A stretch of DNA of 64,000 nucleotides from Petaurus breviceps papuanus (taxonomy: Eukaryota; Chordata; Mammalia; Diprotodontia; Petauridae): assembly GCA_028583685.1 (NCBI GenBank), contig JAMXIF010000022.1:1867095-1931094 (forward strand). The letters run 5' to 3'. Both the position numbers and the translations under genes were made by a program. Below are positions 33,422 through 44,315 of the stretch, in pieces. Under the pieces are notes generated by a model, which saw nothing but the letters and a program-made list of their open reading frames with translations, made no database searches and had not been told where the DNA came from. Position 1 is the stretch's first letter; every line of letters begins with the position of its first letter.

Positions 33422-33426
33422 GACCT

Positions 33427-34740
33427 TCATGCTCACTGAGGCATTTCTGGCCTTTCACCTAAGGACACTACAAATGTCACCCTATCTCAGGAGGGCCCAG
33501 GTCTCCCCCACCTTAGGAAAGCTCCAGCTATTAGCCAAATCAGGCTGATTGCCAGGCCTCACCTTTTATGCCACCCAGCTCTCCTACTTCCTGTCTTTGT
33601 GGCCATAGAGGAAGGAACTTCACCTGTGATTCTTACTTTCTTTATCTGGAAACTGGAGGGGTTGCACTAGGTGAACCCACACATCCCTTCCAGCTCAGAA
33701 CCCATCATTCTGTGATCCTGCTTCATAGGTCATTTGGGGTCGGCTGAGATACAAAATGGGGCAGTCACTCGCTAGAGGTCACAAAAACAGATCCTTGACT
33801 AAACTGGGAAATGAGAACCTCAATCTCCTGACAACCAGCCCAGGGAAGTATTTGTCATTAAGTCAGGGGAAATCCAGAAGGAGGCTTAGACTATGGAAAA
33901 TAGACTATCAAACCCAGAAGGTCGCTTAAGACATAGGGAATGGGACATAGAATATCTGCTGGAAGGGATTGTAGAGGTTATATCATTCCAACCTCGTTTT
34001 ACAGATGGGAAAACTGGGGCCCAGGGGAAAGCAGTGACTAGTGTGAGGTGCACAGTAAGGCAGTGGCAGAGAGGAGCTAGAACCCTCTTCTGACTCCCAG
34101 GCCGGGGCTCTTTGTCTCTCCCCTCCCTGTTCTCATGAAGTTTCTCTTTGCTGATACAGACACCTGCCATCAGAAGCTTTTCCATTCATGTTCACTTCAA
34201 AGGAGCAGCTGCCAGAAGCTGACCACAGTCTAGGCCTGTGCTGGCTCCAAGGGTCTCTTGGTTTCTGGCTTGTAGCTAGCCTTCCCTGCAGGATGTGGAC
34301 TTGGGACACATCTGATGGAGCCTCTCTCCAGCCTGAACTGAATAACAGACAGAACTTGAATAGGGGACTCCTCAGAGGCTCTGGAGGAAGAGGGCCACCG
34401 GGGCAATGCAGTCTGTCTCTCAGGCTCCATGGGAGCTATGGCTCTCTTGCCTGCCTGAGCCATTCTCGGCCTCTATCCCTCATCTCTGCCTGGCAAAAAT
34501 CTGCTGGCCAATGAGACCTGACTTGAGTGCACTGCCTCTAGGAAGACTTCATTCCCATGATAGAGTGGGAAGAGCCCCCCACGTGGAGTCAGAGGACTTG
34601 GGTCTGTGTCTGCCTCTGGCACTTACCAGGTATGTGCTGTTGAGGAGTCACCTCCATGCTTTGGGCCTCTGTTTGCTTAGCTATAAAATGAGAGGGTTGG
34701 GGTTGACCTCCCAGGTCACACTTGGTCTCTTCCAGTTTTT
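33427..34740. other. MIR/CR1 remnants around unrecognised sequence
   Basis: Positions 33590-33720 and 33880-34100 contain MIR and CR1/L3-like pieces (TTTATCTGGAAACTGGAGGG, CCAACCTCGTTTTACAGATG). Positions 34130-34540 are not recognised. Positions 34555-34740 are a + strand MIR (AGAGTGGGAAGAGCCCCCCA, TAGCTATAAAATGAGAGGGT). Confidence 0.5.
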
Positions 34741-34742
34741 AA

Positions 34743-35212
34743 GACTATGATATCTTTTGGAGTTGTCTTAGAACCTTGCATTTCTGAGAAGAGCCCAGTC
34801 TCTCAAAGTTAGTCATCACAGTTACAATGTGCCTGGAATTGTGTACAGTGTTCTCCTGGTTGCTCCACTCACTCAGAATCAGTTTACATAAGTCTCTCTT
34901 GGAAAAGGCTGCACACATCCAGAGAAAGAATTACGGAGTCTGAATGCAGATTGAAGCAAACTACTCGCTCTTTCCCTTTTTTGATTTGTTTTGTTCCTTC
35001 TTTCTTGTTGTTCACTCCATTGGTTATAATTCTTCTTTACAACTTGACTGATATTTAATGTGGACGTAAATGTGGAACCGATACTGGATTGCATGCTACT
35101 TTGGGAGGGAAGAGGAAAGGGAGGGGGAGAAAATTTGGAACTCATAAACTTGTGGAACTGAATATTATAAACTAAAAGTAAATAAATTTAAAAGAAAAAA
35201 AGAGGCTATGAT
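34743..35212 (+). mobile_element. L1 3' end with inverted 5' part (twin priming)
   Basis: Positions 34752-34898 match the L1 3' UTR in reverse orientation (GTTCTCCTGGTT, AGAATCAGTTTACATAAGTC). Positions 34899-35201 are the adjoining downstream L1 segment in forward orientation, from 'CACACATCCAGAGAAAGAAT' and 'GGAGTCTGAATGCAGATTGA' to 'GAGAAAATTTGGAACTCATA' and an A-rich tail. The outer flanks carry GACTATGAT (34743-34751) and GGCTATGAT (35204-35212), an imperfect target duplication. This inverted-plus-direct layout is the known signature of twin priming. Confidence 0.8.
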
Positions 35213-35460
35213 GTGAGTTCAGGTCCTGATTCTTATAACTTTGAGACCTTGGACAAAGCTTCACCATTTTTGCCTAGGTTTCTTAACCTGTAAAATGAGG
35301 ACAGTAGTGCTCACACTGCCTATCTTACAGAGCCACCAAGAGGAAAGTATTTTGTAGATTGCAGCGCATTGGAGAGTTGGGAAATTATTATTATCGTTAT
35401 TCTTCCACTAAAAGGTTCCTAACTGAGGTATTGTGGGGAAGTGGATATCATTCCCCTCCC
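35213..35460 (+). repeat. MIR-type SINE
   Basis: 'GTGAGTTCAGGTCCTGATTC' is followed by 'CTTAACCTGTAAAATGAGGA' and 'ATTGCAGCGCATTGG'. This is a truncated and diverged + strand SINE. Confidence 0.55.
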
Positions 35461-36645
35461 TCTCCCCCCTTTCTTCTGAGCTTCTGTATTATTGTGAAGG
35501 GTTTCTCTTTCTGTGCCATCCTCCCAGTCACCTAGGCTGGCCAGGTGTCATGCTCAACCCTTCCCTCTTTCATCCTGCCCACCCCTCTGCCCCAGTCTCA
35601 AGTGTTTCCTTCCTCCACTCCATCCTCCACTCAGCTGCCAAAGGGATCTTCCTTCAAGTGCAGGGCTGACCATGTCACTCCCCTATTCATTGAGCCCCCA
35701 TGGGTTCCTCTTACTTCTGGGATCAAGTACAAACTCAGGCATTTAAAGTTCTGGACACGTTAGCCCCTTCCTAGCTTTCTGGTCTACCTCCAGAACATTC
35801 TATAGTACAGCCACCCTGGCTTAACTTGCCCTTCTGCCCCATACCTCTCCATCTCCTATCTTGTGTCTGCACTGGTCTTTTTGTGCCTTCTACAACCACA
35901 GACTTCATTGCAGACTCAGCTCAGAGCCCACTTTCTGCATTCTTTCCTTTTTCCTCCAGTTGCTACTTAGTAGCCTTCCTGTCTAAGGTAAGCTTGTGTC
36001 TGCTCTATGTGTAGCTTGTACTTATTTACATATACTTTGTTGGGGGGCCCCTACCTTTAGATTGGAAGCTCCTTGTGATCAGGGACTAGACCTTTAGCAT
36101 GGCAACTGGCATATAGTAAATGCACAATAAATGCTTACTGCTTGGTTGATCCAGGATAAAATACCAACTTCCTGTTTGGTTCTTCACAGTTTGGCTCCTC
36201 ACAGTTTGGCTCCAAGCTACCTTTCCAGGATGATTACACTCTACTCCCCCGCATGGACTATGGTCTCCAAACAAATCAGCCTACTTGCTCTGCAGCACGA
36301 AGGACATGCCATTTCTGCCCTCTGTGACTTGGCACACTAATTGATCCTCCCTCCCCTTCCCTTCCTCACTCTGGCTTCTAGGACCCCTGGTTCCCTTCAG
36401 AGACTTAGCTCCATCTCTATCTTCTTCAAGCAGCCTTTTTTGATGGCCTCAGTTGTTAGGGCTCCCTCCCCTCCCCCAAAACAACAACAACAGCAAACCT
36501 TTGTATTTATTTTTTATAGATCTTGTATTTATTTATCTGTGAATGAGCTGTTTTAGGGCAGGAATCCTCTCACTTTTGTCTTTCCATTCACAGTACTTGG
36601 CACCATGCTTGGCATAGAGGAGGTATTTATTAAATCAGTTGATTG
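35461..36645 (+). repeat. Two L2 LINE 3' ends in tandem
   Basis: The first runs from about 35500 (GTCATGCTCAACCCTTCCCT) to 36150 (AATAAATGCTTACTGCTTGG) and the second from about 36155 (AGGATAAAATACCAACTTCC) to 36645 (GGTATTTATTAAATCAGTTG). Both are long and well preserved. Frames of 60-80 codons within them are chance. Confidence 0.8.
36470..36570 (+). repeat. Copy A of a local duplicate
   Basis: The segment (CAAACCTTTGTATTTATTTT … GAGCTGTTTTAGGGCAGGAA) is repeated at 37156-37275 with about nine tenths identity, far higher than expected for independent L2 copies. Confidence 0.75.
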
Positions 36646-37155
36646 ATTGAATTAACCTCCATGTGTCTAAATCATTGGTGAGTTGGGATTTCTGTGGGTG
36701 GAGTGGATTCTGACACCAGAGTTTCCCTGTGGTGAGGAAATCTATCACATAGTCAGGTAAAGCCCTCTATGGATACCTCATTGTGGTGTGGAGGTGACCC
36801 TGAATTCTCCAAGGTTATGCCAGCAAAATGCAGGCCATAAAGATTTTGAATACAATCTGGCAGCCGACTCTGGATCTTCTTTGTGAATCAAATTTCCAAA
36901 AGGAAGTCTCCAAAATGTGCTTATAATAAGCATCAGGTCTAGAATATAGTAGTCTTAAAGGCTGGAGAAGTAGGTTAGGGCCAGAGTGGGAAGGGCCTTG
37001 AATGTCAGGCTTAGTAGTTTGTCCTTGGGGAGACACTGAAGATGTTTAAGAAGTTGAAGGATGTAATTAGAACTGTGGGGGGCATGTTGACTCTCCCTGT
37101 CACCCAGCTTAGGAGAAAGGTGATAAGTAGTTTTATTAGACATTCCAGAAGCTGT
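36646..37155. repeat. Spacer and unnamed ancient family copy
   Basis: Positions 36955-37130 read 'GGTTAGGGCCAGAGTGGGAA', 'GGGCCTTGAATGTCAGGC' and 'GGAGACACTGAAGATGTTT', the core of the recurring unnamed family. Positions 36646-36950 are unassigned. Confidence 0.5.
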
Positions 37156-37275
37156 CCTTTCTCCTCCCCTCAAAACAACATTAACAGCAAAACCTTTGCA
37201 TTTATTTTTTGTAAATCTTGTATTTATTTATCTGTGAATGAGCTGTTTTAGGGCAGGGATCCTCTCACTTTTTCA
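37156..37275 (+). repeat. Copy B of a local duplicate (L2-derived)
   Basis: It matches copy A at 36470-36570, including the shared CAACAnnAACAGCAAA junction and 'CTTGTATTTATTTATCTGTG'. It stands alone without the rest of the L2 end. Confidence 0.75.
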
Positions 37276-38039
37276 TCCCATATTTCCCTTACATCCTGAA
37301 GTAGGTGCTGTACCAGCTTGGGGGGGGGGGTGACTTTTATCACAATTTTGTTTTTTCATTAATCAGTGGAACTTGGCTGTCCTTCTCTTGATTCATCTGC
37401 CTCTATTTTGAGAGCTTGGATATAAATATCCAGGTGCACACTCTATATTTTAAAATTTCCCTTGTATTTATTGTTGAGCTCCTTGTGGACCCAATGGCAG
37501 CTTCCTGCGTTCTAAGAATCCTTTAACTTGGGGGCTGGGTGGGAGAGTGCAGTGCAAGGAGAACCCCAAACTGGGAATCAGGGTTATAGCTTCATAGCTT
37601 TAGTCTACTCCTCATTTTATAGATGAGGAACCTGAGACCCAGGGAGTTCTGTGGTTTGCTCAGTCTTACATGAGTAATAAATGGCAAAATTGAACCTTTT
37701 TGCCCTCCACCAATGACCTGCTCTGTGAACTGGGAGCAAATCATTTGACCATTTCCTTTCTCCTCCATAAAATGAAGGGTTTCAACTAGATGACCTTGAA
37801 GCCCCTCCCGATTTGGTTCTTTAATCCTGTGATCCTTTCTGAGGTCGCTTCTGTTGGGAACATTCTGTGCTCTCAGTCTTCTGTGGTCCTCGTTCTAGCA
37901 CTCAGTGATTTGGTGCTCAAACAAGACTAAAAAGAAGGGGTTAGGGGGTGGGCCAAAGAGAATTGATGAATGTAGGCTTCCTGTAGAAGACATTGGGTGA
38001 CTTATTAGATGGAGAGGAGAGCTTTGAGTCCAGGAGGCT
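37276..38039. other. Unrecognised sequence with MIR scraps
   Basis: Positions 37610-37830 include reverse and forward MIR pieces (ATAGATGAGGAACCTGAGAC, CATAAAATGAAGGGTTTCAA). Positions 37276-37560 include a G10 run at 37320-37330 but nothing nameable. Confidence 0.45.
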
Positions 38040-38203
38040 GGGGTCCAGCTCATTTTACAGATAAGGAAACTGAGGGAAAGAGGTTTAAGTGTCTTGCCCA
38101 AAGTCACACAGCTTCTAAGTGTCTGAGGCCAGGTTTGAACTCAGGGAGACGAATCTTCCTGACTCCAGGGCCAGCACTCTATCCACTGCCTCTTAGGTGC
38201 CCT
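38040..38203 (-). repeat. MAR1/MIR3 SINE head half
   Basis: From 'AGCTCATTTTACAGATAAGG' to 'CTATCCACTGCCTCTTAGG', this is a reverse head-plus-core. The tail that would tell MAR1 from MIR3 is missing. Confidence 0.75.
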
Positions 38204-39640
38204 GACTTCATACAGTGGAGTAGTGTCATGAATAGAAGGCCTTCTTTTGGCTCTAGCTCCAGTGTTCTCTTTCTGCCATACTTTGCTGACTCAACCTTTC
38301 CCTCAGGAAGCCTGTGATTTGAGGGGGAAACCTGGCTCATGCCCTCAGGATCTGAGTGAAGAGACATAATCCTTCACCTTCCAGCCTATCCGAAAGATGA
38401 TCTTATATCTCCTAAGTAGAAAACAAAGCAAGACAGTGTGCTATAGAATAACATGTGAGAGCTTGGGGATAGGCTTTCTACTCTGGAGTCCAGAATCTAC
38501 TAAGAGTTCTGGAACCCACTGACGGTAATTAGGGAAGACTGTAAAGGGAAGGTGGAACTTGAAGTGGGCAGTGTAGGAAGTGCTAAGGACTCTGGCCATT
38601 GACCCCAGTTGCCTGGGGACCCATAGCCATTGAGTATTGATGTTAGAATTTGGATTCTCATCTCTTGGCTCCATAGAGATAACAGGACTATGGGCTAGAA
38701 AGCTTGGTCTCCAGAAATGTAGAGAGGCCAGTCCAAGTCATCCAGATACTCTCTTGCCCTTTTGATCCAGGCCCCTTTCTCATGGATATCACTATGTTCT
38801 CTCTGCCTACCAATCATATGGTTTTTGTACCTCCCTGCTAAGCTCCCTTGGGTCACCCAGTGAAATTCTCCAGGGGAAGAGAGAATGTTGGCAGGTGACT
38901 GCTCTGGGAGAATCAGCATGACATAGTAGCATGACATATTGGTTCTGGAGACAAAGGATGTGGGCTCCAACCTCTGATGCTTTCTACTTTGTGACCTCAG
39001 GCAAGTTATCTAACCTCTCTGGGCCTCATTTTCCTCATTTGTAAATTAGGGAGCTGGACAAAGTAACCTGTGAGATCCTTTCCAGGTCTAACTCTGATTT
39101 TCTGATCTTATGATCAAGGTTCAAATTCTATGACCTAGGTTAAAATCCTGCCTTTGTGGCTTACTTCTGCTATGTGTGACCTTGGGCAAGTCATTAACCT
39201 CTCAATCTCAGTTTTCTTATGTGTAAAATGACAGGGTTGGTCTAGATATCTTCTGAAGTCTCTTCTAGATCCAGTCCTATGATATTACTCACTTATAGGA
39301 AAGTGAGATGAATGTGCTGAGCTTGGAATCAGAAAGAGTTGAGTTTGAATCCTCCCTTGAAGGTTCATGACTATAAGCAAATCGATTAAATTAACTTCTC
39401 TGTGCCTAGGTTCTTCATCTTTAAAACGAGGAGGTTGAACTCAAATGGCCTCTAAGTATCACTTCCAGCTCTAAGTCTATCTATTATTCTGTAGAAACTT
39501 GGAGTCAGAAGACCTAGGTTCAACAACTCAGTTCAGCAAACATTTATGAATGCTTCTGTCATATGGCTGGTACTGTGTTAGGTGTGTGGATATAGACAGT
39601 ACCACAACCACTCGTGTCCTGAAGGAGCTTATGTTCTAAA
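38204..39640. repeat. Run of degraded MIR SINEs between unassigned DNA
   Basis: Three + strand MIR pieces lie at 38930-39110 (CTTTGTGACCTCAGGCAAGT), 39130-39290 (CTATGTGTGACCTTGGGCAA) and 39300-39480 (ATGACTATAAGCAAATCGAT). The unnamed family appears at 39530-39640. Positions 38204-38925 have no nameable feature. Confidence 0.5.
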
Positions 39641-40082
39641 GGATTCCAATGTAGGCTTTGATACTTACTAGCTATATGACCATGGGTAAGTCACTTAAAC
39701 CTCCCTGAGTCTCCCGAGGCTAATAGTACTAGAAATATCTCTTTTACCAGACTGTTGTGAAGATCAAATGACATGACAAAGGTAAAGAGATTTGTAAAGC
39801 TGAAGAGTCCTTTATATAAAGGTGAACTCTCTTCTGCCTTCTCCTTTTCCTCCTTCTCATCCATTATTGCAAAAGGGGAGGAGGGGAACACAGAGAAAGA
39901 AGGCTGTGTGTCCCCTCTCAGTACCCACTGGCCTTTTGATGTGGTTAGGTATCCGTTTTGCCCAGCATTGGCATCATTTTGAACTCTGCCTGGTCTTCCA
40001 TTTCAGGGGGAGATGAAGTTGCTATAACAACACCCTGATTCATGTAATTGCTGTTACAATCTGCTCAGTTCTTCTTGCTGTT
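39641..40082 (+). repeat. MIR3-type SINE tail and spacer
   Basis: Positions 39650-39835 read 'TAGCTATATGACCATGGGTA', 'GAAGATCAAATGACATGACA' and 'TTTGTAAAGCTGAAGAG', a + strand MIR3 SINE. Positions 39840-40082 are unassigned. Confidence 0.55.
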
Positions 40083-40084
40083 AA

Positions 40085-40097
40085 ACACACACACACA

Positions 40098-40141
<44 letters not shown>

Positions 40142-40153
40142 CACACACACACA
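40085..40153. repeat. (CA)n with a (CGCA)n core
   Basis: CA repeats flank about eight CGCA tetramers. Alternating purine/pyrimidine DNA of this kind can adopt Z-form. The CpG-bearing core is unusual in AT-rich DNA, where methylated CpG decays. Confidence 0.95.
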
Positions 40154-41050
40154 GCCAAAATCCAACCACAAAACAAAAAAACCCACAGAGGGGCTGATGT
40201 TATGCTGCTATCCTGACGTCCTTGGCCTTTCTAGGGATCTTCTACTCGCTTGGTTTGTAACCTTGGACAAGTCACCTCTCTCTGGTTCTTGCTCTGAGAT
40301 TTTGCCATTTGACAGGTCATTTGGGGTATTTTAGAAGGGGCTGTAGTCTAGGAATCTGGAGACCTGGAATCTTGTCTCTTCCTTGCCACAAACCATGTGA
40401 CCTAAGGCATATCCTTTCCACTCCCTGGGTCTCAATTTTTCCTTGTAAAAATGATGAGGTATATTGGGCAGAATATCAAATTTGGAGCCAGAATACCTGG
40501 TTTAACATCTTAGGTTATCCACTATCCACCAGTGTGTATACTCTATGCCTCAAATCTTAAGAGGGTGGGGGTGGGATAGGGTCTCTTCCACTTCCAAATC
40601 TCTCATCCTGTTATAAATTTGTAAACCTTTTAAAAACCTCCCAGTAGACATTGGACCCTTGCCTGCTGGCTGCAGCATCAAGGGCTGTCTGGCCACCCAT
40701 TGCTGGCTATGGGCCATAAACTGAGGTGATATCAAAGGCATTAGGGCTTCCAGGCATAGTATGGCTTTGGAGGCAGATGCCCTGGGTAGGTGGTGGCACT
40801 CTGTAGGAGGTGGGGGGGGGGACACAGCTGCCTAAATGATGCTTTTCTGGGAGACCCATTGCAGTATTTATGGGTAGGTTGTATGTCATTTGTGATTAAT
40901 AATGTCTCACCAAATCAGACTCTTGTTATTAGTGATGATATTAATAGCTAATAATTCAAAACAATTCAGCAACTGGGATTAAGTATCTCTTATGTGAAGA
41001 ACACAACTTTTTATATTGAAGTGTATCCTACCCCTGTAGCCCCTTCCTCT
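40154..41050. other. MIR scraps and unrecognised sequence
   Basis: Positions 40340-40560 show two degraded MIR heads (CTAGGAATCTGGAGACCTGG). No exon or other element is supported in 40560-41050. Confidence 0.4.
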
Positions 41051-41370
41051 GATTGATTGGTTCCTTCCAGAACTTTCATTTTAAGGAAAATACCCAGGAC
41101 GGCCATCTTTATTCTTCTCTGGGCTCCACTCCTGACTCTGGACTTTGTCTTCTATGCCCTGCTCCAGTAACTTCTACACCCTCCTCCCACTTACCCCCCT
41201 TTTCCTTTTCAGCTTCCTTTTATATATTGTCTTCCTTTATTTGAATGGAAGCTCTTTGAGGGCAGGTACTGACTTTATTTAGCTTAAGCTTCTGCTTGTA
41301 TTTCTAGCATCAATCATAGTGCCTGGCACTTAGTAAGCCCTTAATAAACAGTTGTTGATTTATTGGAGCA
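41051..41370 (+). repeat. L2 LINE 3' end
   Basis: 'GAATGGAAGCTCTTTGAGGG' precedes 'CATAGTGCCTGGCACTTAGT' and 'AATAAACAGTTGTTGATTTA'. Confidence 0.75.
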
Positions 41371-42660
41371 AATCATTTAAATTCCTAGGGTCTCAGTTTT
41401 CCCCTTTCTAAAATAAGGGGTCTGACTGGGTGATCTCTTAGTTCTTTCTCATTCCTGCCCTCATGGGGCTTACAGTCTAGTGGTAGGATAAGACTAAAAG
41501 ATACAATCAACTAATTATGATACATAATTACTTGATAGGTGCACAGTGAGGTCTTGGGGAGACCAATGGGGTAATCAGGGAAACAATAGGAAGGGAGTAT
41601 TTGAATCAGGCTTTAAAGAATGGGATTAATGATTAAAAGAGGAAGATGGAGACATTCTAGATGTCAGTCATTTATTAAGTGCCTACTGTGTGCTAGGGAG
41701 CATCTTGAGCAGAGGTACAGAGTTGGGAGGGTAAAGTGTATGTATATTTAAGCAGTAAAGAATAGTTCAATTTTGCTGAAACAAAATGCAGGTAGGGAAG
41801 TATGTAGGATAAAGCTGGTAAGATAAATTGGCATCTGATTATGGAGGCAATGAATCCTTGGATCGGGATTTTGAATTTCATGTGGGCAACAGGGAACCAC
41901 TGAGAAAGTATGAGGAGGAGAGTGACATCCTCAGGCCTTTGAGAGACAGCTGGGTGTGGTACAAAGAACACTTGATTCTGACCTGGGTTTTGCTGCTTCC
42001 TTATAAGTGTGTGACTTCTTGAGAGCTTGTTTTCCTCATCTGTGAAATGAGGAATTTGAATATTATGCTCTCTAAGGTCATGGGTTGCTCTAAATTCCAT
42101 TTGTAGAAGGAAGTGTGTCTAGTGGTATATGGGGAGTGGTTTGGAGGAGGGAGGTCTTTTAGTGGGCCATCTTTATAGGCATGAGTGTTTGCACCAGGCT
42201 GATAGTAGTGGGAACAGGGAAGATGGGATGGATGGGAAAGATGTGGTAGGGACTGAATGAATGTCCTGGACTTGGTAATTGATTGGATATAAGAATGGAA
42301 GAATGATCTCAATACTTTGAGTATGGAAGGCTGAGATGTAGATATTCAGAGGGAGAGTATTCTTTCTTTTGCTAAGGGATGTGAAGTTGGCTGAATTTGG
42401 AAACTTTGGGGCTCTTGTTTTTGAAGCAGGTGAATCCTCCACTCCTCAGAGCACTCCTTGGATTTCATGTTATGCTTGCATTTCAGGTGAGGAGACATCT
42501 TAACTGTCATCTAGGGAGACTTAAGGACCTTGTTCCCTACACACCTTCTTGACTGAGCTTCACCTTTGCTGGTAAGATCATCAAAGGATGGGTACTTGTG
42601 AGGGGGATGAAGAATGTGGCTGTGCATTTTGAGCCAGGTCCCTTCCTTTTCTTCCTCTTT
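41371..42660. repeat. Unnamed ancient family with an inserted MIR SINE
   Basis: The phrases 'GGGGCTTACAGTCTAGTGGT', 'GGGCAACAGGGAACCACTGA' and 'GGAGAGTGACATCCTCAGG' continue after a + strand MIR-like SINE (about 41955-42110) as 'GAATGTCCTGGACTTGGTAA' and 'TTGATTGGATATAAGAATGG'. Positions 42460-42660 are unassigned. Confidence 0.55.
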
Positions 42661-43148
42661 TTCCTCTTCTTCTTCCTTTTCTTTTTTCCAATTTATTTAT
42701 TTATTTTTAGTTTTCAACATTTATTTCCACAAGATTTTGAGTTACAAATTTTTCTCTCCATCTTTCCCCTACCCCACCCCTAAAAAGCAATCCCACTGAA
42801 TACCCCTTACCCCAATCCATTCTCTCTTATATCCTCCCTCATCCCCCCACCCCCCATCTTTTTAGTAGGACAAGATGGATGCCTATATATCTTATTTCCC
42901 AGTTGCATGTAAAACGTAATTTTTTTAAGCATTTGTTTTTAAAACTTTGAGTTCCAGATTTTTTTCCCTTCTTCCCCTGCCACCCACCCCCATTGGGAAG
43001 ATAAGCAATTCACTATAGGTTGTACATATGTAGTTATGCAAAACATTTCCGTAGTTATATTGTGAAAGATTAACTATAATTCCTTCCATCCTATCCCGCC
43101 CCCCACTTATTTTATTTTTTCCTTTGACCCTGTCCCTTTTGCTTCTGA

Positions 43149-44315
43149 CTACCCTCCCTCGAAATCTACCCTCCCTTCTATCATCCCCCCTCTTATCTCC
43201 TTCCCCCCTATTTTCCTGTAGGGTAAGATACCCAATTGAGTATGTATGGCTATGATATTCCTAGGAGTTTTCTTTTTGTGATTTTTTTCAAGAGGAGATT
43301 GATGAATTCTTTCAATTTCTATTTTGCCCTCTGGTTCTAGAATATCAGGGCAATTTTGCTTGAGAATTTCTTGAAAGATGGTTTCTAGGCTCTTTTTTTG
43401 ATCATGGCTTTCGGGTAGTCCAGAAATTTTTAAATCATCTCTCCTGGATCTATTTTCCAGGTCAGTGGTTTTTCCAATGAGATATTTCACATTTCCTTCT
43501 ATTTTTTCATGTGTTTGAATCTGTTTTATAGTATCTTGATTTCTCATAATGTCATTAGCTTCCAAGTGCTCCAATCTAATTTTGAAGGAATTATTCTCTT
43601 CAGTGAGTTTTTGAAATTCCTTTTCCATCTGGCCAACTTTGCTTTTTAAGGTATTCTTCTCCTCATTGGCTTTTTGGGCCTCTTTTGTCATTTGAGTTAG
43701 TCTCCTTTTTTTTTTTAGCAATTGGGGTTAAGTAACTTGCTCAAGGTTATATGGCCAGTTATTTCTGGGTGTGGTGCTAAGTGTCAGAGCCTGGATTTGA
43801 TCCCAGGTCATCCCGACTCTGGGGCCAGTGCTCTTCCTCACTGAGCCACCTGGCCATGCCTAAGCAATTGGGGTTAAGTAACTTGCTCAAGGTTACACGG
43901 CCAGGTGTTTCTTTCTGGGTGGGTACTAAGTGTCTGAGCCCAGATTCTATCCCAGGTCATCCCAACTCTGGGGCCGGTGCTCTTACTCACTGTGCTACCT
44001 GGCCACCCCTAGTCTCCTTTTTAAGGTGTTATTTTCTTTGGTATTTTTTGGGTCTCCTTTAGCAGACTTTTGACTCACTTTTCATGATTTTCTTGCATCA
44101 TTCTCATTTCTTTTCACAATTTTTCTTTCACTTCTCTTATACTTGATTTTCAAAATCTTTCTTGAGCTCCTCCATGGCCTGTAACAAGTTCATATTTTTA
44201 TTGGAAGCTTTTGATGCAGGAATTCTGACTTCAGTGTCCTTCTCCAGTTCCATGCTTTCATCCTTTTTGTCCCCAAAAAAGGATTCTATGGGCTATGCTT
44301 CCTCTTCTTGCTCAT
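43149..44315 (-). pseudogene. Decayed L1/HAL1 ORF1 (coiled coil and RRM part)
   Basis: The probable initiator is ATG at 44315 on the minus strand (MSKKRKHSP, a lysine-rich N-terminus typical of marsupial ORF1p). It is followed by 'DKKDESMELEKDTEV'. Stop codons and frameshifts break this N-terminal part, and two SINE copies interrupt it at 43711-44009. Beyond them a 190-codon frame (43149-43721) carries a heptad-rich coiled coil (KKEAQKANEEK… through EHLEANDI). After that comes the start of the RNA-binding RRM domain (DLENRSRRDDLKISGLPES). The frame leaves ORF1 homology after 'TPRNIIAIHTQLG' and runs into 3' UTR. Confidence 0.8.
43698..44022 (-). mobile_element. Head-to-tail SINE dimer inside the HAL1-type element
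   Basis: Two young SINE copies (43716-43860 and 43861-44009) lie in the same minus-strand orientation with only TA between the units. The outer flanks are TAGTCTCCTTTTT at 43698-43710 and 44010-44022. No target duplication separates the two units, so they look like one dimeric insertion. They are the same subfamily as the SINE at 14692 (ACCTGGCCGTGTAACC, AGCAAGTTACTTAACCCCAA). Confidence 0.85.

Larger units (their letters stand above)
30706..33426 (+). mobile_element. Internally shortened ERV-L-like provirus fossil
   Basis: The element runs from TGTGATAG at 30711 to CATTACA at 33421 (2711 bp) and is flanked by the 5-bp duplication GACCT (30706-30710 and 33422-33426). Recognisable parts are a few bases of the 5' LTR, a pol-derived region with aspartic protease and reverse transcriptase, a purine-rich tract just before the 3' LTR, and a full 3' LTR. 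No gag, integrase or env region is seen and most of the 5' LTR is absent, so it is broken, with about two large internal losses. The RT (YIDD box, 'LPQGYIHSP' context) and the 5-bp duplication point to class III, ERV-L-like elements. The still-open pol frame suggests a fairly young insertion, but with no second LTR an age cannot be estimated from LTR divergence. Confidence 0.85.
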
